DNA from: Gulosibacter sp. 10
Lineage (GTDB): Bacteria; Actinomycetota; Actinomycetes; Actinomycetales; Microbacteriaceae
Length of the DNA stretch: 39,693 bases
Assembly (NCBI RefSeq): GCF_900163695.1
Contig: NZ_FUIC01000044.1
Coordinates: 1 to 39,693, forward strand
Reading direction: 5' to 3'
Shown: positions 15,340 through 22,644 of the stretch, in pieces
Numbering within the stretch: position 1 is the first letter of the stretch
How the letters are laid out: every line of letters starts with the position of its first letter
The notes under the pieces: generated by a model
Database searches by the model: none
The model's input: the letters and a program-made list of their open reading frames with translations, nothing else
Told to the model about the DNA's origin: nothing
Program-made: the position numbers and the translations under genes

Positions 15340-16089
15340 TCACGCGTCGCTCCGCGCGAATCGGAGCGCCCCGGCCGCCCCGACGGCGACGACCCACGCC
15401 AGCAGCACGAGCGCTCCGCCGAGGGGCGTGAGCACGGGGTCCCCGCCCGCCGCGAAGAGCTGCGAGCCCGCCGCGTCCGGCAGCCACCGCGCGTGCTCCG
15501 TCTGGGCCCGCAGCAGCGGCGAGAGGATGAGCACCGCGGTCAGCATGCCCGCGAGCGCGGGCATCAGCCGGCGCACGAGCAGCGCGAAGCCGAACGCCAG
15601 CGCGCCGATCAGCACGAGGTACGCGATGCCGCCGAGCATGCGCGCCCAGTCCGCCTCGGCCAGCGAATCGAACCCGTCCGCGAGGAGCACCGCGGCGGCG
15701 CCCGCGGCGGTGGCCAGTACCGCGACCGCGGCGAGCACCGCCGTGCTCGCGAGCGCCAGGGCGCCCTTGGCCGCGAGGAGCGCGCCCCGCCGCGGCACGG
15801 CCCGGAGCGAGGCCGAGATCTGCCGGCCCGAGTACTCCGAGGCGACCGCGTAGACGGCGAGCAGGATCGTGCCGATCTGCAGGAACGGCATGGCGGAGGC
15901 GAGCACGGATTCGAGGGCCGCGCCGTCTCGGGCCGAGGCCGCGAAGGCCGCGCCCAGCGCGGCTCCCGCGAGCGGCGTGGCGATGACCGTGGCGAGGGCC
16001 GCGGGCAGCGTCCGGAGCTTGATCCGCTCGGCGCGCAGCGCCGGCCCGAGCCGGAGCGAGGCGGTCGGGCGGGTGCCGGCGCCGCTCAT
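15340..16089 (-). CDS. ABC-2 type transporter permease (second)
   Basis: A 249-residue membrane protein with six hydrophobic segments arranged as in ABC-2 exporter permeases of the NatB/bacitracin type. ALRAERIKLRTLPAALATVIATPL at the N-terminus and YAVASEYSGRQISASLRAVPRR in the first third are the hallmarks (SEY-x-x-x-x-I-x-x-x-L-x-A-x-P). The ATG at 16089 overlaps the stop of the preceding permease gene by ATGA. It is alanine-rich and smaller than average but complete. It pairs with the other permease and the ATPase encoded upstream. Confidence 0.85.
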   Translation of the reverse strand: MSGAGTRPTASLRLGPALRAERIKLRTLPAALATVIATPLAGAALGAAFAASARDGAALESVLASAMPFLQIGTILLAVYAVASEYSGRQISASLRAVPRRGALLAAKGALALASTAVLAAVAVLATAAGAAAVLLADGFDSLAEADWARMLGGIAYLVLIGALAFGFALLVRRLMPALAGMLTAVLILSPLLRAQTEHARWLPDAAGSQLFAAGGDPVLTPLGGALVLLAWVVAVGAAGALRFARSDA

Positions 16090-16883
16090 GCGTCCCGCCT
16101 CCGGAACACGACGGCGGCCACGACGAGCAGTCCGAGGGTCCACGCCGCCATGACGAGGCCGCCCGATACGGGATCGAGGGCGTCCGAGGCCATGCTCCAG
16201 CTCGCCCCGCTCGAGAACATCGAGATGCCCGCGAGGTCGGGCAGGTAGTAGGCGAGGTCGGTGAGGTTCGCGAGCAGGATGGACACCGACACGAGGCTGC
16301 TGTTCGCGATGAGCACGATCATCGGGATCGTGCCGCTGCGGACGAGCGCCGTGATGGCGAGCGCGATGAGCGCCATCAGCACCCAGTACAGGCCGGCGCC
16401 GACGCCGCGCGCGACCATGGCCTCCGGCTCCTCGGCGGGCGCGCGGTCGCCGATGATGCCCTGCGCGATGAGCAGGCTCGCGCCGACCGACACGAGCGCG
16501 GTGGCGGCCACGACGAGCACGACGCCGACGGCCTTGCCGATGAGCAGCCGGATGCGGTGCGGCATGGCGGTGAGGGTCGCGGTGATCTGCCTGCTGCCCG
16601 CGATGTCCGGATTGGTGGTGGCGTATTCGCTGCTCACCGCGAGCACGCCGATGACGACGGCGCCGACCGTGCCGAGCGGCACGGCCGAAAGCCCCGCCTC
16701 GAGCGGGGAGGTGTAGCCGACGGTGTCGAGCTGCCCGGAGTCGAGCGCATCGCGCACGCCCGTCGCGTTGAGCACCGCGAGCAGCACTGGCCCGGCGATC
16801 GCGACGGCCGCGCCGATCAGCACGCCCGGCAGCGTGAGGAGCTTGACGAATTCGGCGCGGACGGCGCGGAGCTGGGCCCTCAT
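16086..16883 (-). CDS. ABC-2 type transporter permease (first)
   Basis: A 265-residue membrane protein, paralogous to its neighbour, with six hydrophobic segments. The conserved start is LRAVRAEFVKLLTLPGVLIGAAVA, then GVLAVSSEYATTNPDIAGSRQITATLTAMPHR, the SEY motif with the basic patch. It ends in LGLLVVAAVVFRRRDA, the usual end of these permeases. The ATG at 16883 overlaps the ATPase stop (ATGA), and its own stop overlaps the next start, so three proteins are made in coupled fashion. The exported substrate is unknown; such exporters beside NarL-type two-component pairs often respond to antibiotics or peptides. Confidence 0.87.
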   Translation of the reverse strand: MRAQLRAVRAEFVKLLTLPGVLIGAAVAIAGPVLLAVLNATGVRDALDSGQLDTVGYTSPLEAGLSAVPLGTVGAVVIGVLAVSSEYATTNPDIAGSRQITATLTAMPHRIRLLIGKAVGVVLVVAATALVSVGASLLIAQGIIGDRAPAEEPEAMVARGVGAGLYWVLMALIALAITALVRSGTIPMIVLIANSSLVSVSILLANLTDLAYYLPDLAGISMFSSGASWSMASDALDPVSGGLVMAAWTLGLLVVAAVVFRRRDA

Positions 16884-17638
16884 CGCCGACCTCCCCCGGT
16901 CTCGGCGGGGAACCCGCCGTCCGGCCCGCCGGACCGCGCGCCGCCCTCCCCCGTGAGCGCGAAGAACGCGTCCTCGAGCGAGCGATGCCCCGAGGTCACC
17001 GACTCGAGCGTCCCCGCGGCCACGACGCGGCCGTGGTCGATCACGACGAGGTCGTCCGCGATCGCCGCCACCTCCCCCATGAGGTGGCTCGAGAGCAGCA
17101 CCGCGCCGCCGCGCTCCGCATGGGCGCGCAGCAGGCCGCGCATCCAGCGGATGCCCTCGGGGTCGAGCCCGTTGACCGGTTCGTCGAGCACGAGCGCCCG
17201 CGGCTCGCCCAGCAGCGCCGCGGCCAGTCCGAGCCGCTGCGCCATGCCGAGCGAGAACGTGCCGACCCGCGACCGGGCCGCGCGGGCGAGCCCCACCTGG
17301 TCGAGCACCTCGTCGACCCGGCGCAGCGGGATCCCGCCCGCCCGCGCGATCCACCGCAGGTGGTTCCTCGCCGTGCGGGTGCGGTGCGCCTCGGCGCCGT
17401 CGAGCATCGACCCGACCTCGCGGAGGGGGTCGCGGAGCGAGGCGTAGGGCCTGCCGTCGATGCGCGCCGAGCCGGAGTCGGGGCGGTCGAGCCCGAGCAG
17501 GATGCGCAGGGTCGAGGACTTCCCCGCGCCGTTGCGGCCGAGGAAGCCGGTGATGCGGCCCTCGGCGGCGGAGAAGCTCACCTCGGAGAGCACGGTGCGG
17601 GGCCCGTGCCGTTTGCTGATGGCGTTGATTTCGATCAT
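16880..17638 (-). CDS. ABC transporter ATP-binding protein (ABC-2 exporter)
   Basis: A 252-residue ATPase of the drug-export/NatA-like class. Walker A is GRNGAGKSST (34-43), the signature is the degenerate FSLGMAQRLGLA, Walker B is ALVLDEPVNGLDPEGI and the H-loop is LLSSHLMGEV. The motif set DEPVNGLDPEGIRWMR and SLEDAFFALT at the end match actinobacterial bacitracin-type exporters. It begins the minus-strand operon with the two permeases. Its start codon is 109 nt from that of the divergent histidine kinase gene, which suggests control by that system. Confidence 0.93.
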   Translation of the reverse strand: MIEINAISKRHGPRTVLSEVSFSAAEGRITGFLGRNGAGKSSTLRILLGLDRPDSGSARIDGRPYASLRDPLREVGSMLDGAEAHRTRTARNHLRWIARAGGIPLRRVDEVLDQVGLARAARSRVGTFSLGMAQRLGLAAALLGEPRALVLDEPVNGLDPEGIRWMRGLLRAHAERGGAVLLSSHLMGEVAAIADDLVVIDHGRVVAAGTLESVTSGHRSLEDAFFALTGEGGARSGGPDGGFPAETGGGRR

Positions 17639-17735
17639 GCGGACAGTCCACCCTCGACGGCCGCCGGGCGGATCGGGCCCCGGTCCGGTCCCGGTTCTCG
17701 GACCCTGGTCCGATCCCGCTCGCCGCCCGGCTCCC

Positions 17736-17748
17736 TACACTGGCCGGA
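17736..17748 (+). promoter_or_regulatory. -10 element of the sensor kinase gene, leaderless-type
   Basis: TACACT (17736-17741) ends 6 nt before the ATG, with no ribosome binding site. Upstream, repeated GGTCC and GGACC blocks between 17682 and 17711 (GGTCC 17687-17691 inverted to GGACC 17700-17704) could be a regulator site shared with the divergent exporter operon. Confidence 0.45.
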
Positions 17749-18593
17749 TGCACCCGGATCGGCCGATGTGGCGCTCGCGCGCGTGGACCCTCGCCATCGC
17801 GCTGCTCGTGCTGCTCGCCATCGCGCTGTCGATGCTCGGCTTCGCGACGATCGACGACGCCCGGTTCACGGCGTGGGCCGCCCTGACCGTCGGCGTGCTC
17901 GTGGTCGTGTGGGCCGTGTGGCGCACGCGCCGCGACCGGCGCCGGTACGAGGCGGAGCTCGCGGCCTGGGCGGCGGAGCGCGCCGCCCAGGCGGAGCGAC
18001 TGCGGATCGCCCGAGAGCTCCACGACCTCGCCTCCCACGGCCTCGGCGCGATCACGCTGCGGGCCTCGACCGCGCGGGCGGCCGCTTCCGAGGAGGAGCG
18101 GCGGGGCGCCCTCGGGGACATCGAGGCGACGAGCCGTGCGGCGACCACCGAGCTGCGGCGGATGCTCGCGCTGCTGCGCAGCCCCAGCCCCGCGCCGCTC
18201 GCGCCGGCCGAGTCGCTCGACGACCTCCCGGGGATCGTCGCGGAGGCGCGCGCGGCGGGGCTCGACGTGCGGCTGGAGCAGGGCGACCTCGGCGAGGTCA
18301 CGCCGGGGGCGCAGCTCACCGTCTGCGCGATCCTCAGGGAGGGGCTGCGCAACATCGCGCGGCACGCCGGCCCCGCCGAGGCGGTCGTCGAGCTGCGGCG
18401 CACCGGCGAGGGGCTGCTCCTGCGGCTCGAGGACTCGGGGCCGGTGGACGAGTGGTCGGCGCAGCCGGGCTCCGGGCTCGGGCTGCAGGGGCTCCGCGAG
18501 CGCACGGACGCGCTCGGCGGCGCCCTCGAGGCGGGGCCGGCGGGCCGCGGCTGGCGGCTGGTCGCGCGCATCCCGGACGGGGCTGCCTCGTGA
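17748..18593 (+). CDS. Sensor histidine kinase, NarL/DesK-type
   Basis: A 281-residue kinase with two N-terminal membrane helices (about residues 13-33 and 42-58) and almost no extracytoplasmic loop, so it senses within or near the membrane. HisKA_3 is marked by RLRIARELHDLASHGLGAI with phosphoacceptor His92. The HATPase domain shows the N-box REGLRNIARHAGPAE, the DxG-type LRLEDSGP and the G-box GSGLGLQGLRERTDALGG. The first membrane domain is shorter than the four to five helices usual in such kinases. The ATG at 17748 has a -10 hexamer 6 nt upstream. Its TGA overlaps the GTG of the response regulator gene. It probably controls the divergent ABC-2 exporter. Confidence 0.92.
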   Translation: MHPDRPMWRSRAWTLAIALLVLLAIALSMLGFATIDDARFTAWAALTVGVLVVVWAVWRTRRDRRRYEAELAAWAAERAAQAERLRIARELHDLASHGLGAITLRASTARAAASEEERRGALGDIEATSRAATTELRRMLALLRSPSPAPLAPAESLDDLPGIVAEARAAGLDVRLEQGDLGEVTPGAQLTVCAILREGLRNIARHAGPAEAVVELRRTGEGLLLRLEDSGPVDEWSAQPGSGLGLQGLRERTDALGGALEAGPAGRGWRLVARIPDGAAS

Positions 18594-19288
18594 CCGGCGA
18601 GGCGATGGCGGGCGCACCGGGAGCCGCCGACGGCATCCGCGTGCTGATCGTCGATGATCAGCCGCTGCTGCGGCACAGCCTCCGGGTGCTCGTGGAGGGC
18701 GCCGAGGGCATGGTCGTCGCCGCCCAGGCCGCCACCGGCCGCGAGGCGGTCCGCGCCGCGCGCGAGGCGCTCCCGGACGTCGTGCTCATGGACATCCGCA
18801 TGCCGGACGGCGACGGTATCGCCGCCACCGCGGAGATCGCGGCGGATCCCGCGCTGGCCGGCTGCCGGGTGCTGGTGCTCACGATGTTCGAGCTCGACGA
18901 GTACGTGTACGGCGCGCTGCGGGCTGGCGCCTCGGGCTTCCTGCTCAAGGATGCGTCGCCCGCGCAGTTCGTCGACGCGATCCGCCGCACGGCGGCGGGC
19001 GAGTCGCTCTTCGCCCCGAGCGTGCTGGCCAGGCTGGTCGGGCACTACGTCGAGTCGCCGCCGGCGGCCTCCCCGCGCGCCGTGCCGGATGCGCTCACGC
19101 CGCGCGAATCGGAGGTGCTCGCGCTCATCGGCGCCGGGCTCTCGAATCAGGAGCTCGCGTCGGCGCTGACGATCTCGATCAAGACGGTCAAGACGCACGT
19201 GGGCAGTCTGCTCGCCAAGCTGCATGCGCGCGACCGCGCCCAGCTCGTGATCGCCGCCTACCGGTACGGGCTGGTCGGCCGCGGGTAG
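18590..19288 (+). CDS. Response regulator, NarL/LuxR-type
   Basis: A 232-residue response regulator. The receiver domain has the acidic pair in VLIVDDQPLLRHSL (D22, D23), the phosphoacceptor Asp68 in VVLMDIRMPDGDG, Thr in VLVLTMFELDEYVYGAL and Lys in SGFLLKDASPAQF. The LuxR helix-turn-helix is LTPRESEVLALIGAGLSNQE then TISIKTVKTHVGSLLAKL. The GTG at 18590 overlaps the kinase stop (GTGA), giving the best start; an ATG further in would still leave the receiver intact. Partner of the kinase, likely DNA target in the divergent exporter promoter. Confidence 0.93.
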   Translation: MTGEAMAGAPGAADGIRVLIVDDQPLLRHSLRVLVEGAEGMVVAAQAATGREAVRAAREALPDVVLMDIRMPDGDGIAATAEIAADPALAGCRVLVLTMFELDEYVYGALRAGASGFLLKDASPAQFVDAIRRTAAGESLFAPSVLARLVGHYVESPPAASPRAVPDALTPRESEVLALIGAGLSNQELASALTISIKTVKTHVGSLLAKLHARDRAQLVIAAYRYGLVGRG

Positions 19289-19298
19289 CGGGCCGCGC

Positions 19299-19877
19299 TC
19301 AGCCGCGATCGCGGCGCCGGTGCTTCGGCCGGTATGTCCGGCCGAAGCTGCGCCGGTTCGCCTCGTCGATCCCGACGAGCTCCCAGTCGACCCTGCGCCC
19401 ACCGGGGACGTCGAAGATCCTGGTGCCGTCGCCGAGGAACACGGGCGCGACGAAGACCTGGAGCTCGTCGACGAGGTCGTGCTCGAGCGCCTGCCGTGCG
19501 ATATCGGCGCTGATGATCTGGATGTCGCCCTCGCCGGCGAGGGATCGGGCGTACTCGATCGCCGCTTCCACGGAGCAGTCCATGGCGATCACCGCCGGGT
19601 CCTCCGCCAGCTCCTCGGGCCGGTGGGTGAGGACGATCTCGGTGCCGGACCACGCGCCGCCGTAGGCCTCGGCGGTCGTCTCGTCGCGGATGTCCGCCTG
19701 CGCGCGGGCCGCGTCGTATCCCCGTCGCCCGGAGATGATGACGGCCACCTTCGCCGCCATCGCCTCGGTCGTGCCCTCCGCGTTCGGCTCGGCCGCCGAG
19801 AGCCAGGACATGTCGTGCCCCGGCCCGGCGATGAAGCCGTCGATCGAGCAGGTGAATCCCCACGCCACGTTTCCCAT
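19299..19877 (-). CDS. Dihydrofolate reductase family protein (RibD C-terminal-like)
   Basis: A 192-residue protein of the RibD-C/YyaP-like fold, a DHFR-type NADPH-binding reductase whose substrate is unknown. It opens with NVAWGFTCSIDGFIAGPGHDMSW, has IISGRRGYDAARA, EIVLTHRPEEL and QIISADIARQALEHDLVDELQVFVAPVFLGDGTRIFD, the family core. The usual nucleotide motif GGG/GGA before the last domain is altered to ISADIA, so cofactor binding may be weaker. The start has the strong ribosome binding site GAGGAGGAG. It is convergent with the response regulator gene, 10 nt away. Confidence 0.85.
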   Translation of the reverse strand: MGNVAWGFTCSIDGFIAGPGHDMSWLSAAEPNAEGTTEAMAAKVAVIISGRRGYDAARAQADIRDETTAEAYGGAWSGTEIVLTHRPEELAEDPAVIAMDCSVEAAIEYARSLAGEGDIQIISADIARQALEHDLVDELQVFVAPVFLGDGTRIFDVPGGRRVDWELVGIDEANRRSFGRTYRPKHRRRDRG

Positions 19878-19935
19878 CGCTCCTCCTCGAGCTGCTGCGG
19901 CCGTCCGGGCCGCGGCATCCGGCCCTCGGCTCAAT

Positions 19936-20415
19936 CTACCTCGTCGCCGTCAGCCAGTGCTGATGCGCCTGGACGAGCGCCTGGAACTCCTCCTCGTGGT
20001 TCGAGGCGCCCAGCAGCGCGACGGGCGAGGTGGGCGATGCCCAGATCGCGCGGATCTCCACGACGGCGCCGTCGCGAAGCTGGGCGAGGGCCACGAGCCG
20101 AGGATTCGCTCCGGGCGGCGGCGCCCAGATGCGGTGCAGCTGGTCCCAGCGCAGCGAGTGCTCGCGACCGGCGAAGCCGCACCACGTGATTCCTCGCTCG
20201 TCGATCTCGAGCCGCGCCCGGCGGGCCATCCGGAGCAGGAAGAGTCCCGCTCCGATGCCCATCGCGCCGGGCAGCAGCAGGATGAGGAACCCGGGCGTCT
20301 CCAGCGCGATGGAGAGCACGACCGCGGTGGTCGCGGCGCCGAAGCCGATCAGCATGACGAGCGGCCCCACGAAGAAGTTCGCCTTGGCTCCTGCGCTGCG
20401 GATGATCCGGTGCAT
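19936..20415 (-). CDS. Small membrane protein with PH-like domain
   Basis: A 159-residue protein with two adjacent membrane helices (about residues 14-38 and 41-63), followed by a cytoplasmic beta-rich domain: ARLEIDERGITWCGFAGREHSLRWDQLHRI, then LVALAQLRDGAVVEI. That order (hairpin of helices, then beta sheet with a W-x-x-L/I pattern) is like bacterial PH-domain proteins of the YdbS/YdbT type, whose function is mostly unknown. A GGAAAG sequence precedes the ATG. It lies 58 nt from the RibD-like gene on the same strand. Confidence 0.65.
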   Translation of the reverse strand: MHRIIRSAGAKANFFVGPLVMLIGFGAATTAVVLSIALETPGFLILLLPGAMGIGAGLFLLRMARRARLEIDERGITWCGFAGREHSLRWDQLHRIWAPPPGANPRLVALAQLRDGAVVEIRAIWASPTSPVALLGASNHEEEFQALVQAHQHWLTATR

Positions 20416-20532
20416 CGATGTCTTTCCGGTCGAGGGGGGGGGAAGGCCTCATCCTCGCACGCGGCTCGCGGGGCGGGCCGCATCTTTCCTCCGAACGGGC
20501 GTCGGGCGGGGCCGGCGCGCCGCCCGTTCACT

Positions 20533-20569
20533 GCCCGAGCGGCTCAGCGCCCGAGCGGCTCAGCGCCCG
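20533..20569 (+). repeat. 16-bp tandem duplication at the gene end
   Basis: GCCCGAGCGGCTCAGC occurs at 20533-20548 and again immediately at 20549-20564, with a partial third copy (GCCCG). It spans the stop codon of the minus-strand membrane protein gene. A unit length of 16 is not a multiple of three, so gain or loss shifts the frame of the last codons. Confidence 0.8.
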
Positions 20570-21071
20570 CGTCGTCCCGGCCCAGCGCCGCGGCGAGCCG
20601 CTCGGCGGCGGCTCGATCCGCCGTCACGAACTCGACGCGCCGCCCGCGCCGATCGAGGAATCGCACGGCTGCGCGGCCGCCCATGTTCAGCCGCACCCCG
20701 CCCGGTACGGATACGACCGGCCAGTTGAGGAGGCCGTGGTTGAGGCCGTCGTCCGCGACGACCTGGATCGAGCGGATCGCGTCGAGCGGGATGCGGCGGC
20801 GCCACAGCGGCCCGCTCAGCCGCACCTCGTCGCCGGCGACCTCGCATCGGTTCGAGGCCAGGCACGCCCACCAGAGCGCGAACAGCAGCGATGCCGCGGC
20901 CCCGGCGAAGAACCAGGGCAGCCGCGCTCCGAGCGCGATGCCGGTGCAGACCGCGGCGAGGATCGCGAGCGGGACGACGGCGCCCCACCGGGCGATGCCC
21001 CTCGGCCGCGCCACCGCCCGGGCTCGTGCGACGGCCGCCGTTCCCCGGCCATCGCGGATTGATGCGGTCAT
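20544..21071 (-). CDS. Small membrane protein with PH-like domain
   Basis: A 175-residue protein with the same layout as the gene 128 nt downstream on the same strand. Two hydrophobic segments (about residues 27-46, WGAVVPLAILAAVCTGIAL, and 51-68) precede a beta-rich domain beginning CEVAGDEVRLSGPLWRRRIP and LDAIRSIQVVADD. The final part contains GRRVEFVTADRAAAERLAAAL, the strand-helix that closes PH folds. The ATG at 21071 has GGAG 5 nt upstream; a GTG three codons earlier is the alternative. The stop lies within a 16-bp tandem duplication. Confidence 0.6.
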   Translation of the reverse strand: MTASIRDGRGTAAVARARAVARPRGIARWGAVVPLAILAAVCTGIALGARLPWFFAGAAASLLFALWWACLASNRCEVAGDEVRLSGPLWRRRIPLDAIRSIQVVADDGLNHGLLNWPVVSVPGGVRLNMGGRAAVRFLDRRGRRVEFVTADRAAAERLAAALGRDDAGAEPLGR

Positions 21072-21130
21072 GCGCTCCACGCTACCGTTTCGTGTCGGAC
21101 CGGCGCGGCGCCGATCCGGGAAGGGCCGAT

Positions 21131-21526
21131 GTGACGGATCGAATCGTCGTCAGCGCGGTGGTGTTCCGCGATGAGGCCGGGCGCGTGCTCACCGTGCGCA
21201 AGCGCGGCACGCGCCTGCTCATGTTCCCGGGCGGCAAGCCCGAGCCGAGCGAGACCGCGGAGCAGGCGGCGGTCCGGGAGGTCCGGGAGGAGATCGGCGT
21301 GGCGATCGAGGCGGGGGATCTGCAGCCGCTGGGCCGGTTCGACGCCCCGGCCGCGAACGAGCCGGGGCGGACGGTGCGGGCGGTCGTGTTCGCGCATCCC
21401 TTCGCCGAGGCGACGGAGCCCCGCGCCGAGATCGAGCAGCTGGAGTGGGTGGACCCGGCCGCCGCCGACGACCGCATCGCGCCCCTGCTCCGCGACGCGG
21501 TGTTCCCCGCCCTCCTCGGCGGCTGA
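21131..21526 (+). CDS. Nudix hydrolase
   Basis: A 131-residue Nudix domain protein, which hydrolyses nucleoside diphosphates linked to another moiety. The Nudix box is complete: G35-x5-E41-x7-R49-E50-V51-x-E53-E54-x-G56 (GKPEPSETAEQAAVREVREE then IGV). N-terminal VSAVVFRDEAGRVLTVRKRG and C-terminal EIEQLEWVDPAAA support the fold; the sequence resembles MutT-like NTP or sugar-nucleotide hydrolases. The GTG start has AAGGG upstream. It is divergent from the PH-like protein gene, with 59 nt between. Confidence 0.9.
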   Translation: MTDRIVVSAVVFRDEAGRVLTVRKRGTRLLMFPGGKPEPSETAEQAAVREVREEIGVAIEAGDLQPLGRFDAPAANEPGRTVRAVVFAHPFAEATEPRAEIEQLEWVDPAAADDRIAPLLRDAVFPALLGG

Positions 21527-21628
21527 CCGCCGCGACCCGGCTTCGGGCGGCCGCATTGCCAGGTCACTGCCCGTCTCTGCATCCGTCGGGCCGTCACGAC
21601 GCGAGGGGCAGGCTGCAGACCGGGAGGT

Positions 21629-22486
21629 TCAATGCAGGAGATACGCGCGCAGCGCTGCGACCCATTCCTCGAACGCATCGAGATGCGCATCATGGGTGCC
21701 GCCGCGGAGCACCGCGCACTCGGTCTGCGGCCGTCGCCGCCGGAGCTCGTCCCGCTGTTCGGATGAGAACATGCCGTGCTCGGCGAAGACGGCGAGCACC
21801 GGCACCTCCAGGCCCTGCCATTCGTCCCAGCGCGGCACGTGCACGGCCCGGATCGTCCGCTCCATGATGTCCGGATCGAACCGCGGGCGTACTCCCTCGG
21901 CGGTGGTCTCGAGATCGGCGATCCACGCGTCGGCGAGCCTGCTCTCGCCCAGGAATGCGCGGGCCGCCGCCGTGTCGGCGAAGGGCGCCGGCCAGGTCGA
22001 GAAGAAGGCGCCGAGCTCGGCGGCGGCCGAGGCGGGCTCTCCGCCCGCCGCGTGGCCCTCCAGCAGCACGAGACGATCGACGAGATCGGGACGGGCGGCC
22101 GCCGCGAGGAAAGCGGTGTGCGCGCCCATGGATTGGCCGACGAGCACGACGGGCCGGTCCTGCGACACCGTCTCGATGACGTCGACGAGGTCATCGACGA
22201 AGGCCTCCCTCGAGAGGTCCTCAGGGCGGCGCGTGCTGCGTCCGTGTCCGCGCTGGTCGATCAGCACGACTCGAAACGAGTCCCGAAGCGCCCGGCCCGT
22301 CGGGAGCAGTTCGCGGGCGCTGCCGGCGAGCCCGTGCAGCAGGATGAGCGTCCGGCCTGCTCCGCCGAGGTCCGTCACGGCGATCCGGACGTCGCCTCGC
22401 TCGACGAAGACGTCCTGTTCGCCCGCCTGGCCCGGCGCGCCGGCACTCCCCCGTCCTCGGCCAGCAGCGCTCCGCTTCGCAGTCAT
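21629..22486 (-). CDS. Alpha/beta hydrolase fold protein
   Basis: A 285-residue alpha/beta hydrolase. The oxyanion motif LLHGLAGS lies near residues 49-56, DQRGHGRS at 77-84, and the nucleophile elbow VGQSMGAH has Ser119. The histidine is in GGTHDAHLD (His265). At the usual catalytic acid site, in FAEHGMF (about 234-240), a Gly stands where Asp is normally found (compare GEHD), so the charge relay may use a different acid or the enzyme may be altered. A TAGACT -10 hexamer lies 8 nt upstream of the ATG; a GTG one codon earlier is an equally good start. The substrate is unknown. Confidence 0.85.
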   Translation of the reverse strand: MTAKRSAAGRGRGSAGAPGQAGEQDVFVERGDVRIAVTDLGGAGRTLILLHGLAGSARELLPTGRALRDSFRVVLIDQRGHGRSTRRPEDLSREAFVDDLVDVIETVSQDRPVVLVGQSMGAHTAFLAAAARPDLVDRLVLLEGHAAGGEPASAAAELGAFFSTWPAPFADTAAARAFLGESRLADAWIADLETTAEGVRPRFDPDIMERTIRAVHVPRWDEWQGLEVPVLAVFAEHGMFSSEQRDELRRRRPQTECAVLRGGTHDAHLDAFEEWVAALRAYLLH

Positions 22487-22494
22487 CACGGCGG

Positions 22495-22500
22495 AGTCTA
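22495..22500 (-). promoter_or_regulatory. -10 element of the alpha/beta hydrolase gene
   Basis: TAGACT on the minus strand ends 8 nt before the ATG at 22486 and 5 nt before an in-frame GTG at 22489. No Shine-Dalgarno sequence is present, so the transcript has almost no leader. Confidence 0.45.
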
Positions 22501-22597
22501 ACCGAGCGTCAGCAGAGCCGCCGAGGCCCTGACGAACATTCGGCTGCTTCGCTCCTGCCGCGCGAATCGGCGATACGCGACGACGCGTCCCGCTCCA

Positions 22598-22603
22598 TAT
22601 ACT
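22598..22603 (+). promoter_or_regulatory. -10 element of the ankyrin-repeat gene
   Basis: TATACT at 22598-22603 is close to consensus. Transcription from it would begin near 22610, placing the GTG at 22618 almost at the 5' end and the TTG at 22645 behind a 35-nt leader with GAAGG. No clear -35 box is visible. Confidence 0.5.
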
Positions 22604-22644
22604 GAGCAGCAACACGCGTGAGCCTCGAACGAAGGGCGACCACC

